Assembly (NCBI GenBank): GCA_964017185.1
Contig: OZ024882.1
Coordinates: 42,825,431 to 42,889,430 of the forward strand
Direction: 5' to 3'
From: Rugalucina vietnamica
Lineage: Eukaryota > Mollusca > Bivalvia > Lucinida > Lucinidae
Length of the DNA stretch: 64,000 bases
The notes beneath the pieces were generated by a model. That model worked only from the letters and a program-made list of their open reading frames with translations. It did not search any database and had not been told where the DNA came from. Each line of letters starts with the position of its first letter. The stretch's first letter is position 1. Positions 36,178 to 48,399 of the stretch are shown piece after piece. Made by a program: the position numbers and the translations under genes.

Positions 36178-36792
36178 CAGGGTGTCCCAAAAAACGTGTC
36201 CGCTACAATATATGGTTACTATTTATTTCATTTTTACAGAACACTCAATTAAACTTAGTAGCAGTATGCTTAAAAACAATGTCTTTAAATATATTTTAAT
36301 TGCAATTATGCACTTCGCCTAATATCCGAAATGACCACCATTAGTTTAAATGACCCCTTTTAGGAGCAACGGAAATTTTACATGATACGTTTTATGGTCG
36401 TTCACTCCCCATTTTGGAATAAAATTTCTATTTTCACCACATTTTGCCCATGTTGAACAAACCCTTTTGATTTTCTGATAATAAATGTTGCTTACTAATC
36501 TTTATATCATTTTTAAGGGACAATAAAGGCTTGAAAATGCTTGGATATTGTATTTTATTTCTTTTTTTCAATTTCCAGCAATGCAAATTGCAGCAGATAG
36601 CATGAAATGACATCATCGATTTGATATGACGTCACCTGCTAATGAAGCACCAACTAGCAAAATGGGTGTCAGATTCAGAATCAATTATAATAGCACTTTC
36701 ACTGTTTAAAATATCTTGCTTATATCTGTATTTTTATAAAAGCTATAAACGTTTTTGTAGCGGCTACGTTTTTTTTTGGGGGGGACACCCTG
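36178..36792. mobile_element. Mariner-like MITE, 615 bp
   Basis: The ends are CAGGGTGTCCCAAAAAACG and the complement of CAGGGTGTCCCCCCC, and the TIRs continue to GTCCGCTACAA / GTAGCGGCTAC (about 30 bp with a small gap). Both sides are flanked by TA (36176-36177 and 36793-36794), the target duplication of Tc1/mariner transposons. The interior codes for no transposase. Confidence 0.85.
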
Positions 36793-36794
36793 TA

Positions 36795-37400
36795 CAATTT
36801 AACCTCTTTTTTACCATTGGCGAGGTGTGATACATGTAGATATGCTGTAACGGATCTTCATGCGTAGCTCTCGGTTCTTCCTAGCTGGTCAAGTCTTCCG
36901 GAAGTAGAACTGGCAGCGTGGACGCAACAGCTGAGTTGCATGTATCATCAACAAAAGCGAAAAAAATATTAACGTGAACGACAGTTGCCTAATTGCTTGA
37001 TCGATGATGACATTATAGAAGGGTTACACGTCACTAAAAGAGATCAAAAAGATCATGCATTCCAGAATAATTAAACCAATAGGATATTTAAAGTCACAGG
37101 CATATTAATTAACTTCATTTGTTTTGTTGTTGTAACAACTTCATATGTTTTCTTGATTCATTTTAGATTTTATAAATCATTTACTTTGTCATTTTGATTC
37201 ATCTCTGAACCACTAGTGGAACTTACCACTGTCTTACCGACTTGCATTTTCGAAGCTGGTGGCCACATGATGGTTCACCTTAAGGCCTGTGTCCTACAAT
37301 AAACCACACAAAAGGATGGTGATAAATACCCTTATAGTAAAATTCATTTCGTTTTCAGAATTAAGTGATTTCATATTGGTTTTGCAATAATCAGACGTGT
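36795..37400. other. Gene-free stretch
   Basis: No ORF of note, repeat or RNA gene is recognised. Confidence 0.5.
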
Positions 37401-37431
37401 TTTTCTCTCTTATTTCTTTCTTTCTTTCTTT

Positions 37432-37471
<40 letters not shown>

Positions 37472-37560
37472 TATTTGAGTTACGGTTTATCGTCCCAGTC
37501 CACAGCTATGCTCTTGTCGGGACGTTGCCTCTATTTTTTGAGACGTGTACCATAAATTAT
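37401..37560. repeat. (CTTT)n microsatellite joined to a SINE-like tail
   Basis: About sixteen CTTT units (37410-37472) abut GAGTTACGGTTTATCGTCCC...GGGACGTTGCCTC. The TCGTCCC / GGGACGTT text resembles the 3' tail of the SINEs at 41092 and 50334, so this may be the 5'-truncated end of a minus-strand SINE with its simple-sequence tail. Confidence 0.6.
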
Positions 37561-37940
37561 GACGTCTTGACATCCAAAAAATGTTTCAAATATAACCACC
37601 CAAGTACTATGACAATAAGGCTTATATGTATGAATGGTTTGACTTGGATCACATTTCCTGGGCAAGCTCAGGCCTCAGCGGTTAACAAGTAATCAGATGT
37701 ACAGAGTCAGTAGCGTAGAAGTTTTGTCTGGAGGCAGAAGCAGTCCATCAATTATTGCTTTAGATCCCAACGGTGGGGCCTTTTTGTCTCTTTTGAATAT
37801 AAGTGCAAATGTTCTGCCACATGGCGAAAGTTTAATTACATGGGGTTACATATAGAGAGATTTTAAAAGATGTGTCTAAAGTGCACAGGTAATTAATAAT
37901 ACGCCTATTGGAATACCTATATTATTTAAGCTGCTGATAG

Positions 37941-38442
37941 TGTGTAGGGATAGCCTCCCTTGGAAAAATACGTTGGTGCAACGTATTAGCGGCATATTGA
38001 GTGCTTGTAATATGCAAATTGCAAACTCGAAACTTTGTGAATCGAGTAAGTGTTAGGTATATAGCGCAGTAAACCACCCTTGGTGGATGAGCATGCTTTT
38101 CCACCGACGGGGTTTCTGTTGCTTAGCTCGGCCGTTCGTTACATTTGGTGGCAGCGGTGGGATAATGACAACTGCCAGACCGGGGTTGCCTTACCCATGT
38201 AGTCCCCAGGCCAAGACTCGGGACGAGTCTTCTCGGAGGGGGAAGTAATGTGACAGGATAGCCTCCATTGGAAAAAATACGTTGGTGCAACGTATTAGCG
38301 GCATATTGAGTGCTTGTAATATGCAAATTGCAAACTCTAAACTTTGTGAATCGAGTAAGTGTTAGGTATATAGCGCAGTAAATGGATGAGCATGCTTTTC
38401 CACCGACGGGGTTTCTGTTGCTTAGCTCGGCCGTTCGTTACA
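37941..38442 (+). mobile_element. TRIM: miniature LTR retrotransposon, 502 bp
   Basis: The left LTR (37941-38143) and right LTR (38249-38442) are nearly identical apart from a roughly 10-bp indel (CCACCCTTGG) and a few substitutions. Both start TGTG and end TTACA. Directly after the left LTR is TTTGGTGGCAGCGGTGGGA (38144-38162), in the position and style of a tRNA primer-binding site. Directly before the right LTR is the purine tract GGAGGGGGAAG (38235-38245). The element is flanked by ATAG on both sides (37937-37940, 38443-38446), a 4-bp target duplication. The interior is only 105 bp and codes for nothing, so it must have been mobilised in trans. Confidence 0.9.
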
Positions 38443-38446
38443 ATAG

Positions 38447-39297
38447 GATATGTCACTAATCTACAGGTAGTTTATCTCCATGAAGCAATATCTAATCAGA
38501 ATCGACTTTTCATAGTGATGTATATTTGAGAGTTCAGAAAGATGCCTGCAGGTTGGTGTCTTAGCATAAAATTGAGAAGCCTTATTTGGTCTTTGTATAC
38601 CGTTTTTGGTCCTTTAATATATACGTACAGTTAAAATTCTGCTTACGACCGCTTGAATTGAGCGACCACCTACATTAAATGAGCATTTTAAGTTCCTCCT
38701 GTCGAGTTTCACTATAATTTATCATTGGATTAAACGACCCCATCGTTTAAGTCACCAACGACCACATTTTTATCCAAATTTCATTCTTGCGACCACACTA
38801 AGGGACATAATTTTGATCATGTTCTCGAACGATAAGTTCAAAGAGCGTTGTTGACACCTGTCTCAATGAAGGTTATATTTACACTATTGTTAAATCGTTT
38901 ATTGTGTTTATAACAATGTCAAAAATAACACTTTTTTCAAAGTAGAAGTATTCAACGTAAATTCTATTTGAAGTGTTCAGCGTAGCAAATCTTGAATGCT
39001 GCAAGTATAATTGTAAATGCACTTTTTTATTTCATGGTTGTTATAATTGTACAGCTTACATTAATTTCCATTATTTTACTAGAACCAAAAGCCGTGTAGC
39101 TTTCTATAAGGCGCTTAATATGAATGCTGCTAATTAAACATGACTTCAATTTATGTTTACAAAGCGCGTTGTGCAAACTATAATTATGTTACTGAGTTTG
39201 AGCAACGCCGTGAAAACAAACGTCCACACATGTGAAAATAAGATGATGCTATTCAGTATGCTATAAAACGCCATCTTTCTTTCGGTTTTACATTAAC
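38447..39297. other. Gene-free stretch
   Basis: No gene or recognised repeat is visible. Confidence 0.5.
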
Positions 39298-40650
39298 ATT
39301 TTTAGCTCAACTGAGCCGAAGGGAGCTTGTATATTAGGAAGGCACCCGGCGTCCGCCTGTCCGTCCGTCCGTCGTCCTCCCGTTGTCCGTCGTCCACCAT
39401 TTTCACAGTGTTTCTTCTCTGATACCCCTTGGCCAATCAAAGCCAAATATTATATGAAGAATCTATAGGAAGGGAGAACCAATGTTTATATAAATAAAAT
39501 ATCCATGTTACATGACCAAGATGGCCACCATGCCAATATATGTTAAAACACTTTAAAATCTTCTTCAACGAAACTTGGCATAAAGCATTGATGGTTAAAT
39601 TGCTAAAATGTTTATATACATGTAAATCATCACCCTGTGATGACCTTGACATATCTTATGGCAAGGTCAATATTTGTCGCCAATGCATTTGAATGGGGAA
39701 ATCTTAAAATGTAATTTAAAAAGAATCTTGCAGGAAATTGGCAGTAGGACTGAATATTTATGATTCTGGAAAAAATGGACCCCAGGGCCTATATGCCCAC
39801 ATCCCGGGGCAATATACGTGTATTTTACCATAATATCTTAACATCTTCTCCTCTGAAACTGCTTGGCCAATCATACATGTAGCAAAAAGTTAATGTGAAG
39901 CATTTTTAGGAAGGGGGAAACAATGTGTATATACAAATCCAGGCCATGTGACCAAAGTGGCCGCCATGCCCATAAAAAGTTATAAACCCTTAAAAACTTT
40001 CTTCTCCGGAACCGGTCGACCGATTTCATCGAAACTTGGCATGGCGCATATATGTACATATAAATCATGACCCTGTGATGACATCGGCCTAGTTTACGAC
40101 AAGGGCAATATAGGTCGCCTATGTCTTTGAATGGAGAGAACTGTTAAAATGTCATTTGAAGGAAACTTGCAGGAAAAGTGCATTGGGACTGTATATTGAT
40201 GATTCCGAAAAAAAATGGACCCCTCTGGAACCGCTTGGTCAATCGAAGCCAAACTTTATATGAAGCATCTGCAGGAAGAGGGATTCAATGTGTTTATAAA
40301 TAATCCAGGACACATGACCAAGATGGCCGCCATGCTTATATATGGTAAAAGCCCTACAAAAATCTTCTACTCCAGAACCGGTGGACCAATTCAAACGAAA
40401 CTTTGCATGAAGCATTCATGGCAAACCTACTATAATGTTTTTTTTATGAATCAAGACATTGTGACGACCTTGACCTACTTTAAGGCAAGGTCAATAAAGG
40501 GTAGCCTTTGTATTTGAATGGGAAAAACTGTTTAAATGCCATTTGAAGGGAATAACTTGCATCAAATAGGCAAATGGAGAGAATACTGATTTTTCTGAAA
40601 AACAGGGCCCAAGGGCTTCATCTGCCCCTGCACTGCAGCTAAATACCATA
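39298..40650 (+). mobile_element. CGTCCGTC-type tandem element, 1.35 kb
   Basis: It opens TTTTTAGCTCAACTGAGCC, continues with CGTCCGTCCGTCCGTCGTCC, then carries three diverged units of 365-430 bp (GCTTGGCCAATC at about 39429, 39862 and 40228; GACCAAGATGGCCGCCATGC in each). It has the same head as the larger element at 44404. Its right terminus is not clear. Non-coding. Confidence 0.78.
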
Positions 40651-40829
40651 ATATTCAAACATGTGTATTGGTATATATATATAGCAGATCTCATTTGAGC
40701 GTTTACAGGACCATTCCTATCGTTGATTTTAACACTCTTTAACTCGTGAATTTCCGAAATGAAAGCGACCAAAACATTTTTGTTTAACAAGCAAGGTCCC
40801 TCGGATTATTTATAATAAATTTGATAAAA

Positions 40830-41565
40830 TAAAAGTAGGCAATGTTCAGCAAACGGCGCAATCAGAACAAAATTCCAACTCCAAAAATAGAGATAGGTTA
40901 ATACTAGATAAACAATCAGGTACTTTTACTTGGTAAAACATATCGTAAGCTGAGGGATCATATTTTTTTCCAATAGGCGACCAGTCAGTTACCGAACTAA
41001 ACTACAAATATGAAAACGAATATAAGGTGTAAACGGCACTTGAATTCAACGCCATAACATAAAACAATAATTATATCCAAACATAGGTATCTTTTTTATT
41101 ATTTTTATTTATTAACTTATTTATTTTTTATTCAGTTTTACGTCCCTTTCAAGATTATTTCAGCTCATATGAGACGGGCCAATCAGTAGGTGGGGCGAAA
41201 ACGGGAGAACCCCGAGAAAAACCACCTCGCACACCCGCAAGCAGAACTTGGCTTGTCTCACATGTGACCAGAGCGGGGCTCGAACCCACACCAGACACAG
41301 CGGTGAGATGATCGAGTGATTAAGAAACAGCGCTCTTAACCACTCGGCCACGGAGGCCGCCGAACATAGGTATCGCCTTGGAACGATCAGTAATACAGAA
41401 TTACCTGTGGGGGCATAAACCGGTTTTACATGTCCTAACCTCACTCTTCTTCTTTGCAGTGGTTCACAATAATTTGTTTACTGTTCGGTCCTCGTGGTGA
41501 ATCATTAACTAGTCAATGAATCATCAGGGGCAAACAAATAAATTATGACATTATACATGTAGACT
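40830..41565 (-). mobile_element. LTR-like interspersed repeat F, copy 2, split by a SINE
   Basis: It shows CATATCGTAAGCTGAG, ACCAGTCAGTTACC, GCCTTGGAACGATCAG and GGTCCTCGTGGTGAATC in the same order as the copy at 59086. The SINE at 41092-41362 interrupts it with a clear target duplication. Confidence 0.75.
41092..41362 (-). mobile_element. tRNA-derived SINE with target duplication
   Basis: On the minus strand it begins GGCGGCCTCCGTGGCCGAGTGG, a tRNA-Ser/Leu-like A box, and has GTGGGTTCGAGCCCC as B box. A body with GGTGGTTTTTCTCGGGG and a tail GGGACGTAAAAC plus an A-rich stretch follow. AACATAGGTATC flanks it on both sides (41080-41091, 41363-41374). Confidence 0.92.
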
Positions 41566-41802
41566 AAAACAAGGGCAGATATGTCCAAATTTTAAGAATA
41601 AAAATGTTTTATTACCCATTTATTTGCTAGCCTATTGTGCAAATATCACTTATACAGGGTTAAGTCTAAAACATGTCTTACATGAATCGTCTTGTTTTGT
41701 GCAGGTTTCTACCACTTGCGACAGAATGTCCGGATTTCCATATATACGCCGTATTCGATTACAGTAGTTAGACGGTAATCTTTGAAACACGTTTTGGGTA
41801 TC

Positions 41803-42081
41803 CATTACGAAAACATGCCCATGCAATATACAGAGACTTTTAAAGTTGTAAAAAATGAAAATTTTCAGTAGAAAATTTTTGCTATTTTCTTCTTTTTGCT
41901 CAAAACATAGATTGTGGGTACACGTTTGAACCGCCTCGCCGAGGCGGTTCTAACGAGTATCCACTATCTATGTTTTGGAGCAAAAATAAGAAAAAATAGG
42001 TATACCCCTGCATACCCCAGTTTTGCTATGTAAACGTGGGGTACAAAGGGGTATACACTACACGGACATGTTTTCCTGATG
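41803..42081 (+). mobile_element. MITE family A, best-preserved copy
   Basis: The ends CATTACGAAAACATGCCCATG and CACGGACATGTTTTCCTGATG are inverted. The centre (41928-41950) is a perfect hairpin with 11-bp arms GAACCGCCTCG / CGAGGCGGTTC, flanked by inverted CAAAACATAGATTG and CTATGTTTTGG. The 279-bp element has no coding capacity. Confidence 0.88.
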
Positions 42082-43089
42082 TTACGTCATTCTAATTTTA
42101 GGTAGAAGTCCTTTTAAATGGAAGGAAAGGTCCCGATATGACCATAGCTGTTGATTTGGACGTAAAGCATCAAATAAACAAATATAAGTCATTTCTAAGC
42201 ATATAAAATGTGTTGTGATATGTAGCAAGATTTTTCGCTATGCGTTGGTTGCCCCGATTATAGATGCACAATGTTTAAAAAAATATAGAAGTTGTAACAA
42301 AACGTGATAACCTCATTCATATATACGTACATGTATATGTATAACATTACCAATTCTTTTCTTGTTAACTCCAAAATAAAATAGCTGAACTTCTATTAAA
42401 TCATTTTCGGTCACTTAGTAAGAAACTTAATAATGATAATATATTTGTATTTATTGTGATTTATACCGAGTCATAACAAACATGCATTTTACTGTCGTAA
42501 AGAGAAGAGTCTAGCAGAGTTAGGCGGTAGTACATGTAAATACAGAAGTGTTTGCGTTTGTTTTAGCTTCAAAAGTGTATTATTTGTTGTTTACAGTAGG
42601 TCGCTCGATCGAAATGTCAATGTGCGATTTACCTTTTCAGCAAAATGCAGCCTTGGTTCTTGCGCAAAATCTCGAAGGCAAGTTACCATGTGGCGTAGCT
42701 CATTCCCTAGCTCAGAAACCATGGAGCATAACCTTAACAAATTGGTTAAGGTTCATTAAAGACTGATGCATAACAGGTCATTTATATACTATTGGCATAA
42801 TCTTATTCGAATTTCAAAGTCAGGAAATAAAATTTCAGATTTTATTTTTATCTTGTATGTGAATCAGTATTTTAGGGATAAAACTTCAGTTAATTCGATT
42901 CGCTGAATGCAATATTGATCACGAGCGACAAGCTCGAGTGACAACACTGTGTACGAGGTGGTAATTTACAAGTCTTCAAAATAATTTTTATGAAAAACAT
43001 TCACGACGAAAGAAATGCGAAGGTGAAAATTGCGAAAGGTCGGCATGAGGGGGAGGGGGGGGGGGGGTGCTTGTATGATGCGACAACGT
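42082..43089. other. Gene-free stretch
   Basis: It has a small hairpin TCACGAGCGACAAGCTCGAGTGA (42919-42941) and a G-rich run at about 43048-43068. The 72-codon ORF at 42548 matches nothing recognised. Confidence 0.5.
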
Positions 43090-43620
43090 AACTAGCAGAA
43101 AGTTCCTTGGCCAGACGAGAGCCCTGTCTATCTGTATCATCCAAATGGCCGAGCCCATGTTCGCCGCCTCCCTGGTGAACGCTTAATTGGGTCCTGTGTG
43201 CAAGAAACAGTGACTGGGGTGGTGGTGTGGGTGCATTCTCTTCCTACCTTATTTTTGATTTAAAAGTGTTAAATGGTACTTAAAATTCTCAAGAATTACG
43301 GGATGAGATTCTTGAACCCGTCGTCAGGCCCTTCCTTAACTCCCCTAAAACACAGCATATGATACTACAAGATGGCAATGCAAGGCAACACCGTGCAGGC
43401 ACAATCGAGGAATATAAATATCATCACAACATCGCTAGTCTTATGGCTGAGCTTCTTGTGGGACGAGCTCGGCCGACGAGTATGAAACTGGGAACCAGCC
43501 GTGCCCAATATTCGCGAGAGCTGGGACAGGGTACCAGGTGAAAGGCGCATGAAACTAGTGACTACCATTATCAGCAGGCACCCATTCGTTATTCGACAGA
43601 GGGGGTGATCCACGCAATGT
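43090..43620 (+). pseudogene. Tc1-like DDE transposase, decayed C-terminal half
   Basis: Conceptual translation across frames gives pieces typical of Tc1 transposases in the right order: YHPNGRAHVRRLPGER, CVQETVTG, RDEILEPVVRPFL, then MILQDGNARQHRAG (from 43359). The last holds the second catalytic Asp of the QDNARPHRA motif, with an extra Gly. HHNIASL, WDRVPGERRMKLVTT and IISRHPFVIRQRG follow. The DLNPIEHxWD stretch with the third catalytic acid is scrambled. Stops and frameshifts occur throughout and the DNA-binding N-terminus was not found, so it is dead. Confidence 0.82.
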
Positions 43621-43755
43621 TAACCGGAAGTGGTCGAGTTTTCTATGGTGCCATTGGACATTTTTCTGAAACTGGATGCTGAAAACATACTATTTAGAAA
43701 AAATCTTCACTGTCTTGATGTTTTCCGAGAAGTTGTGCTCACAATTGGCCTCCGG

Positions 43756-43758
<3 letters not shown>

Positions 43759-43796
<38 letters not shown>
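43759..43796. repeat. Poly-T run
   Basis: About 38 T in a row, downstream of the Tc1 fragment. The rest of 43621-44189 shows nothing else. Confidence 0.97.
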
Positions 43797-43800
<4 letters not shown>

Positions 43801-44189
43801 TTGCATGTGTAATTTTCCATGTGCATTTACAGCCCTTTGAATTGGTTATTTTTTTCTTTATTTTGTGCTGGTATATTGTTTTAGTAAAAATTCATAACAA
43901 AAATTTGAAATTTGAAATGTTTCAAATGATTTTATTCTTAGCGTTCCAAGATTTCAAGTGTAGTTCACAAATGGAAAATGCTTAACTTTATGCCAATAGT
44001 ATATAATATAACAATGATCGTAAAAAAAAACAAACAAAACAAATTGCATAGTATTTACCTAAATGCGCTATTATTTTCGAATATATCAAATGAATGTGCA
44101 TTTTTATGAATGTATAATTGAACACAATTGTAACTATACATCAAACGAACATTTCCATACAAAAACAGAGTGTCTAGTATCCCACTTTG

Positions 44190-44403
44190 CATTGCGAAAA
44201 CTTGCCCATGCAATATATACAGAGAATTTTTTTCAAAAGCAAAAATTGAAAATTTCATTGGAAAATCTTTGATATTTTAATATATTAGCTCAAACATAAA
44301 TAGTGGGAACACGTTAGAACCGCGGCGAGGCGGTTCTAACGAGTACCCACAATCAGATTCTATGTTTTGGAGCTATAAAAAGAAAAAAAAAAAAAAACAC
44401 TTT
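44190..44403 (+). mobile_element. MITE family A, right end missing
   Basis: It starts CATTGCGAAAACTTGCCCATG and keeps the GCGGCGAGGCGGTTCTAACG core, but stops in an A-run at 44403, where the next element begins. The right TIR is lost. Confidence 0.8.
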
Positions 44404-47400
44404 TTTAGCTCACCTGAGCCGAAGGCTCACAGGTGAGCTTATAGGATAGGCAGGCATCCGTCGTCCGTCGTCGTCCGTCCGTCCGTCGTCCGTCCGTCGT
44501 CCGTCCACAATTTCAAAGAAGAATATTTCTGAAGCTAGTAGGCCGATCTTGATCAAATTAAATGTGAACCATAATTGGGTTGGGGGATTGATGGCATTAG
44601 GTTTTGGAGCAGATTGTATCAAAATTGTGGTTTCCATGGCAACAGATAGGTCCCATAGACTTACAATGGGAAAAACTAAAAAAATCTTCTTCTCTGAAAC
44701 CACTAGGCCCACAGCTTTGATATTTGGTATGTAGCAATGGCTAATGGTCCTCTACATAAATTGTGCCATTCGTGCCCCTGGGGTCAAATTTGGCCACGCC
44801 CCGGGGGGTCGATAGTCTCCATAGACTGACAATTGGAAAAAAATAAAAAAATCTTCTTCTCTGAAACCACAGGGCCCACAGCTTTGATATTTGGTATGTG
44901 GCAATGGCTAATGGTCCTCTACATAACTTGTGCCAGCCATGCCCCTGGGGTCAAATTTTGCCACGCCCTGGGGGTGGATAGTTTCCATAGACTTACAATA
45001 GGAAAAACTAAAAAAAATCTTCTTCTCTGAAACCACTAGGCCCACAGCTTTGATATTTGGTATGTAGCAATGGCTAATGGTCCTCTACATAAATTGTGCC
45101 ATTCATGCCCCTGGGGTCAAATTTGGCCACGCCCCGGGGGTTGATAGTCTCCATAGACTTACTATGGGAAAAAAATTAAAAAAATCTTCTTCTCTGAAAC
45201 CACAGGGCCCACAGCTTTGATATTTTGTACGTGGCAATGGCTAATGGTCCTCTACATAAATTGTGCCAATCATGCCCCTGGGGTCAAATTTTGCCACGCC
45301 CCGGGGGTCGATAGTCTCCATAGACCTACAATAGGAAAAAAATTCCGTCGTCGTCCGTCCGTCCACAATTTCAAAGAAGAATATTTCTGAAGCTAGTAGG
45401 CCGATCTTGATCAAATTAAATGTGAACCATAATTGGGTTGGGGGATTGATGGTATTAGGTTTTGGAGCAGATTGTATCAAAATTGTGGTTTCCATGGCAA
45501 CAGATAGGTCCCATAGACTTACAATGGGAAAAATTAAAAAAATCTTCTTCTCTGAAACCACTAGGCCCACAGCTTTGATATTTGGTACGTAGCAATGGCT
45601 AATGGTCCTCTACAGAAATTGTGCCAGCTATGCCCCTGGGGTCAAATTTGGCCACGCCCCGGGGGTCGATAGTCTCCATAGACTTACAATTGGAAAAACT
45701 AAAAAAAAATCTTCTTCTCTGAAACCACTAGGCCCACAGGTTTGATATTTGGTATGTAGCAATGGCTAATGGTCCTCTACATAAATTGTGCCATTCATGC
45801 CCCTGGGGTCAAATTTGGCCACGCCCCCGGGGTTGATAGTCTCCATAGACTTACTATGGGAAAAAAATTAAAAAATCTTCTTCTCTGAAACCACAGGGCC
45901 CACAGCTTTGATATTTTGTACGTGGCAATGGCTAATGGTCCTCTACATAAATTGTGCCAATCATGCCCCTGGGGTCAAATTTTGCCACGCCCCGGGGGTC
46001 GATAGTCTCCATAGACCTACAATAGGAAAAAAATTCCGTCGTCGTCCGTCCGTCCACAATTTCAAAGAAGAATATTTCTGAAGCTAGTAGGCCGATCTTG
46101 ATCAAATTTACTGTGAACCATAATTGGGTTGGGGGATTGATGGTATTAGGTTTTGGAACAGATTGTATCAAAATTGTGGTTTCCATGGCAACAGATAGGT
46201 CCCATAGACTTACAATGGGAAAAACTAAAAAAATCTTCTTCTCTGAAACCACTAGGCCCACAGCTTTGATATTTGGTATGTAGCAATGGCTAATGGTCCT
46301 CTACATAAATTGTGCCATTCATGCCCCTGGGGTCAAATTTGGCCACGCCCCGGGGGGTCGATAATCTCCATAGACTTACTATGGGAAAAAAAAATAAAAA
46401 ATCTTCTTCTCTGAAACCACAGGGCCCACAGCTTTGATATTTGGTATGTGGCAATGGCTAATGGTCCTCTACAGAAATTGTGCCAGCCATGCCCCTGGGG
46501 TCAAATTTGGCCACGCCCCGGGGGTCGATAGTCTCCATAGACTTACAATTGGAAAAACTAAAAAAAATCTTCTTCTCTGAAACCACTAGGCCCACAGCTT
46601 TGATATTTGGTATGTAGCAATGGCTAATGGTCCTCTACATAAATTGTGCCATTCATGCCCCTGGGGTCAAATTTGGCCACGCCCCGGGGGTTGATAGTCT
46701 CCATAGACTTACTATGGGAAAAAAATTAAAAAATCTTCTTCTCTGAAACCAAAGGGCCCACAGCTTTGATATTTTGTACGTGGCAATGGCTAATGGTCCT
46801 CTACATAAATTGTGCCAATCATGCCCCTGGGGTCAAATTTTGCCACGCCCCGTGGGTCGATAGTCTCCATAGACCTACAATAGGAAAAAAATCTTCTTCT
46901 CTGAAACCACTAGGCCAACAGCTTTGTAGCAATGGCTAATGGTCCTCTACATAAATTGTGCCATTCACGCCCCTGGGGTCAAATTTGGCCACACCCCGGG
47001 GGTTGATAGTCTCCATAGACTTACTATGGGAAAAAAATAAAAAATCTTCTTCTCTGAAACCACAGGGCCCACAGCTTTGATATTTTGTATGTGGCAATGG
47101 CTAATGGTCCTCTACATAAATTGTGCCAATCATGTCCCCGGGGTCAAATTTGGCCACGCCCCGGGGGTCGATAGTCTCCATAGACCTACAATAGGAAAAA
47201 CTAAAAAAATCTTCTCTGAAACCACAGGGCACATTTGATATTTTGTATGTGGCAATGGCTAATGGTCCTCTACATAAATTGTGCCAGCCATGCCCCTGGG
47301 GTCAAATTTGGCCACGCCCCGGGGGTAGATAGTCTCCATAGACTTACAATGGGAAAAACTAAAAAAAAACTTCTTCTCTGAAACCAAAAGGCCCAGAGCT

Positions 47401-47600
47401 TCTATATTTTTTATGTAGCAATGTTTGGTAGTCCCCATTATAAATTGTGCCAGTCAAGCCCCTGGGTCAAATTTGGCCATGCCCCGGGGGTCAATAGTGT
47501 CCGTGCATAGACTTTCATTGGTCGATCCTCAATTAATTTAAATCTCATGAGCTTACAATGTGATAATCTCTCAGGTGAGCTACAGGACCAATGGTCCTCT
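44404..47600 (+). mobile_element. CGTCCGTC-type element with 160-bp tandem array
   Basis: The left end is a hairpin AGCTCACCTGAGCC / GGCTCACAGGTGAGCT (44407-44438), followed by CGTCCGTC repeats. The right end has TCAGGTGAGCT (47571-47581), inverted to the left tip. Between them lie about seventeen monomers of about 160 bp with TCTTCTTCTCTGAAACCAC, GCCCACAGCTTTGATATTTG, AATGGTCCTCTACATAAATT and GCCCCTGGGGTCAAATTT. A four-monomer block including the CGTCCGTC head is repeated 691 bp apart (45343 and 46034), nearly identical. Repeated ORFs of 61 and 109 codons are translations of the repeat. Confidence 0.9.
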
Positions 47601-48399
47601 AGTTTGTAGAGGCTAATGCCAAGAACATGTATGCAAAGTATCAGCTTCATAAAGCAAACCGTTTCTGAGAAGAAGATTTTTAAAGATAGTTTTTCAAAAA
47701 TTTACCATTTTGGGGGCCCAACAACCAATCAAAATAAGCGATCAGGATGAAGGTCATCTGAAACGTAGAGCACATTTCTCTAAAAATAAAATTCAAATAT
47801 CTCACTTTTTTTTCTTTTACTTCAAAGGTATGGCGTTCGTCAAAAATGCTGAGCTGGTGATAATTGTGTATAAAAACGAAAAAAAAATATTCATCATTAT
47901 GTTGTTAAAAAGCAATAAATTTACCAAAAATTGTGCAATATGCCGATTAGTTAATAAGCAAAATATGCTGCATTGCATTTTAATAATCATAGTCTGTGTG
48001 ATCAAGAAATGAGTTATAAGGCGTCGCGACGCGCAAACATAAAAAGTCAAAAAGTAGGTTGGACGTAGATGAATGTATTTTTCACTGACTATAGTTTGCA
48101 TGCAAATAGATGGTGCATTTATGGCACACCACTGTGGAAAATTGTCACCAAGAACACAATGGTACAACGGCTCAACAATTAGATGAGGAATCGATTAAAG
48201 CCCTCCAGTAGTTTCTTTACTAATCGTTATAAAGCGGTTCTGATGTTAATTGTCTTCATATGTTTTGTTTATTATTTTGAAATCAGCAATGACTTTCTTT
48301 GTCGGAAAGACATAGTCATCTTGCTTTTCAAACAAGTTGTAACTTTTTAGATGTTTTGTGCTGTACTTACTTTCCCGTCTGGTGTCTGGGTGTGATTTT
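47601..48399. other. Gene-free stretch
   Basis: Overlapping ORFs on both strands at 47710-48167 look like noise. A short palindrome GCGTCGCGACGC lies at about 48022. No gene is supported. Confidence 0.5.

Noticed and set aside
45241..46283. Duplicated 109- and 61-codon ORFs on opposite strands
   Set aside because: They lie in the 160-bp tandem array and are copied with the 691-bp repeat.
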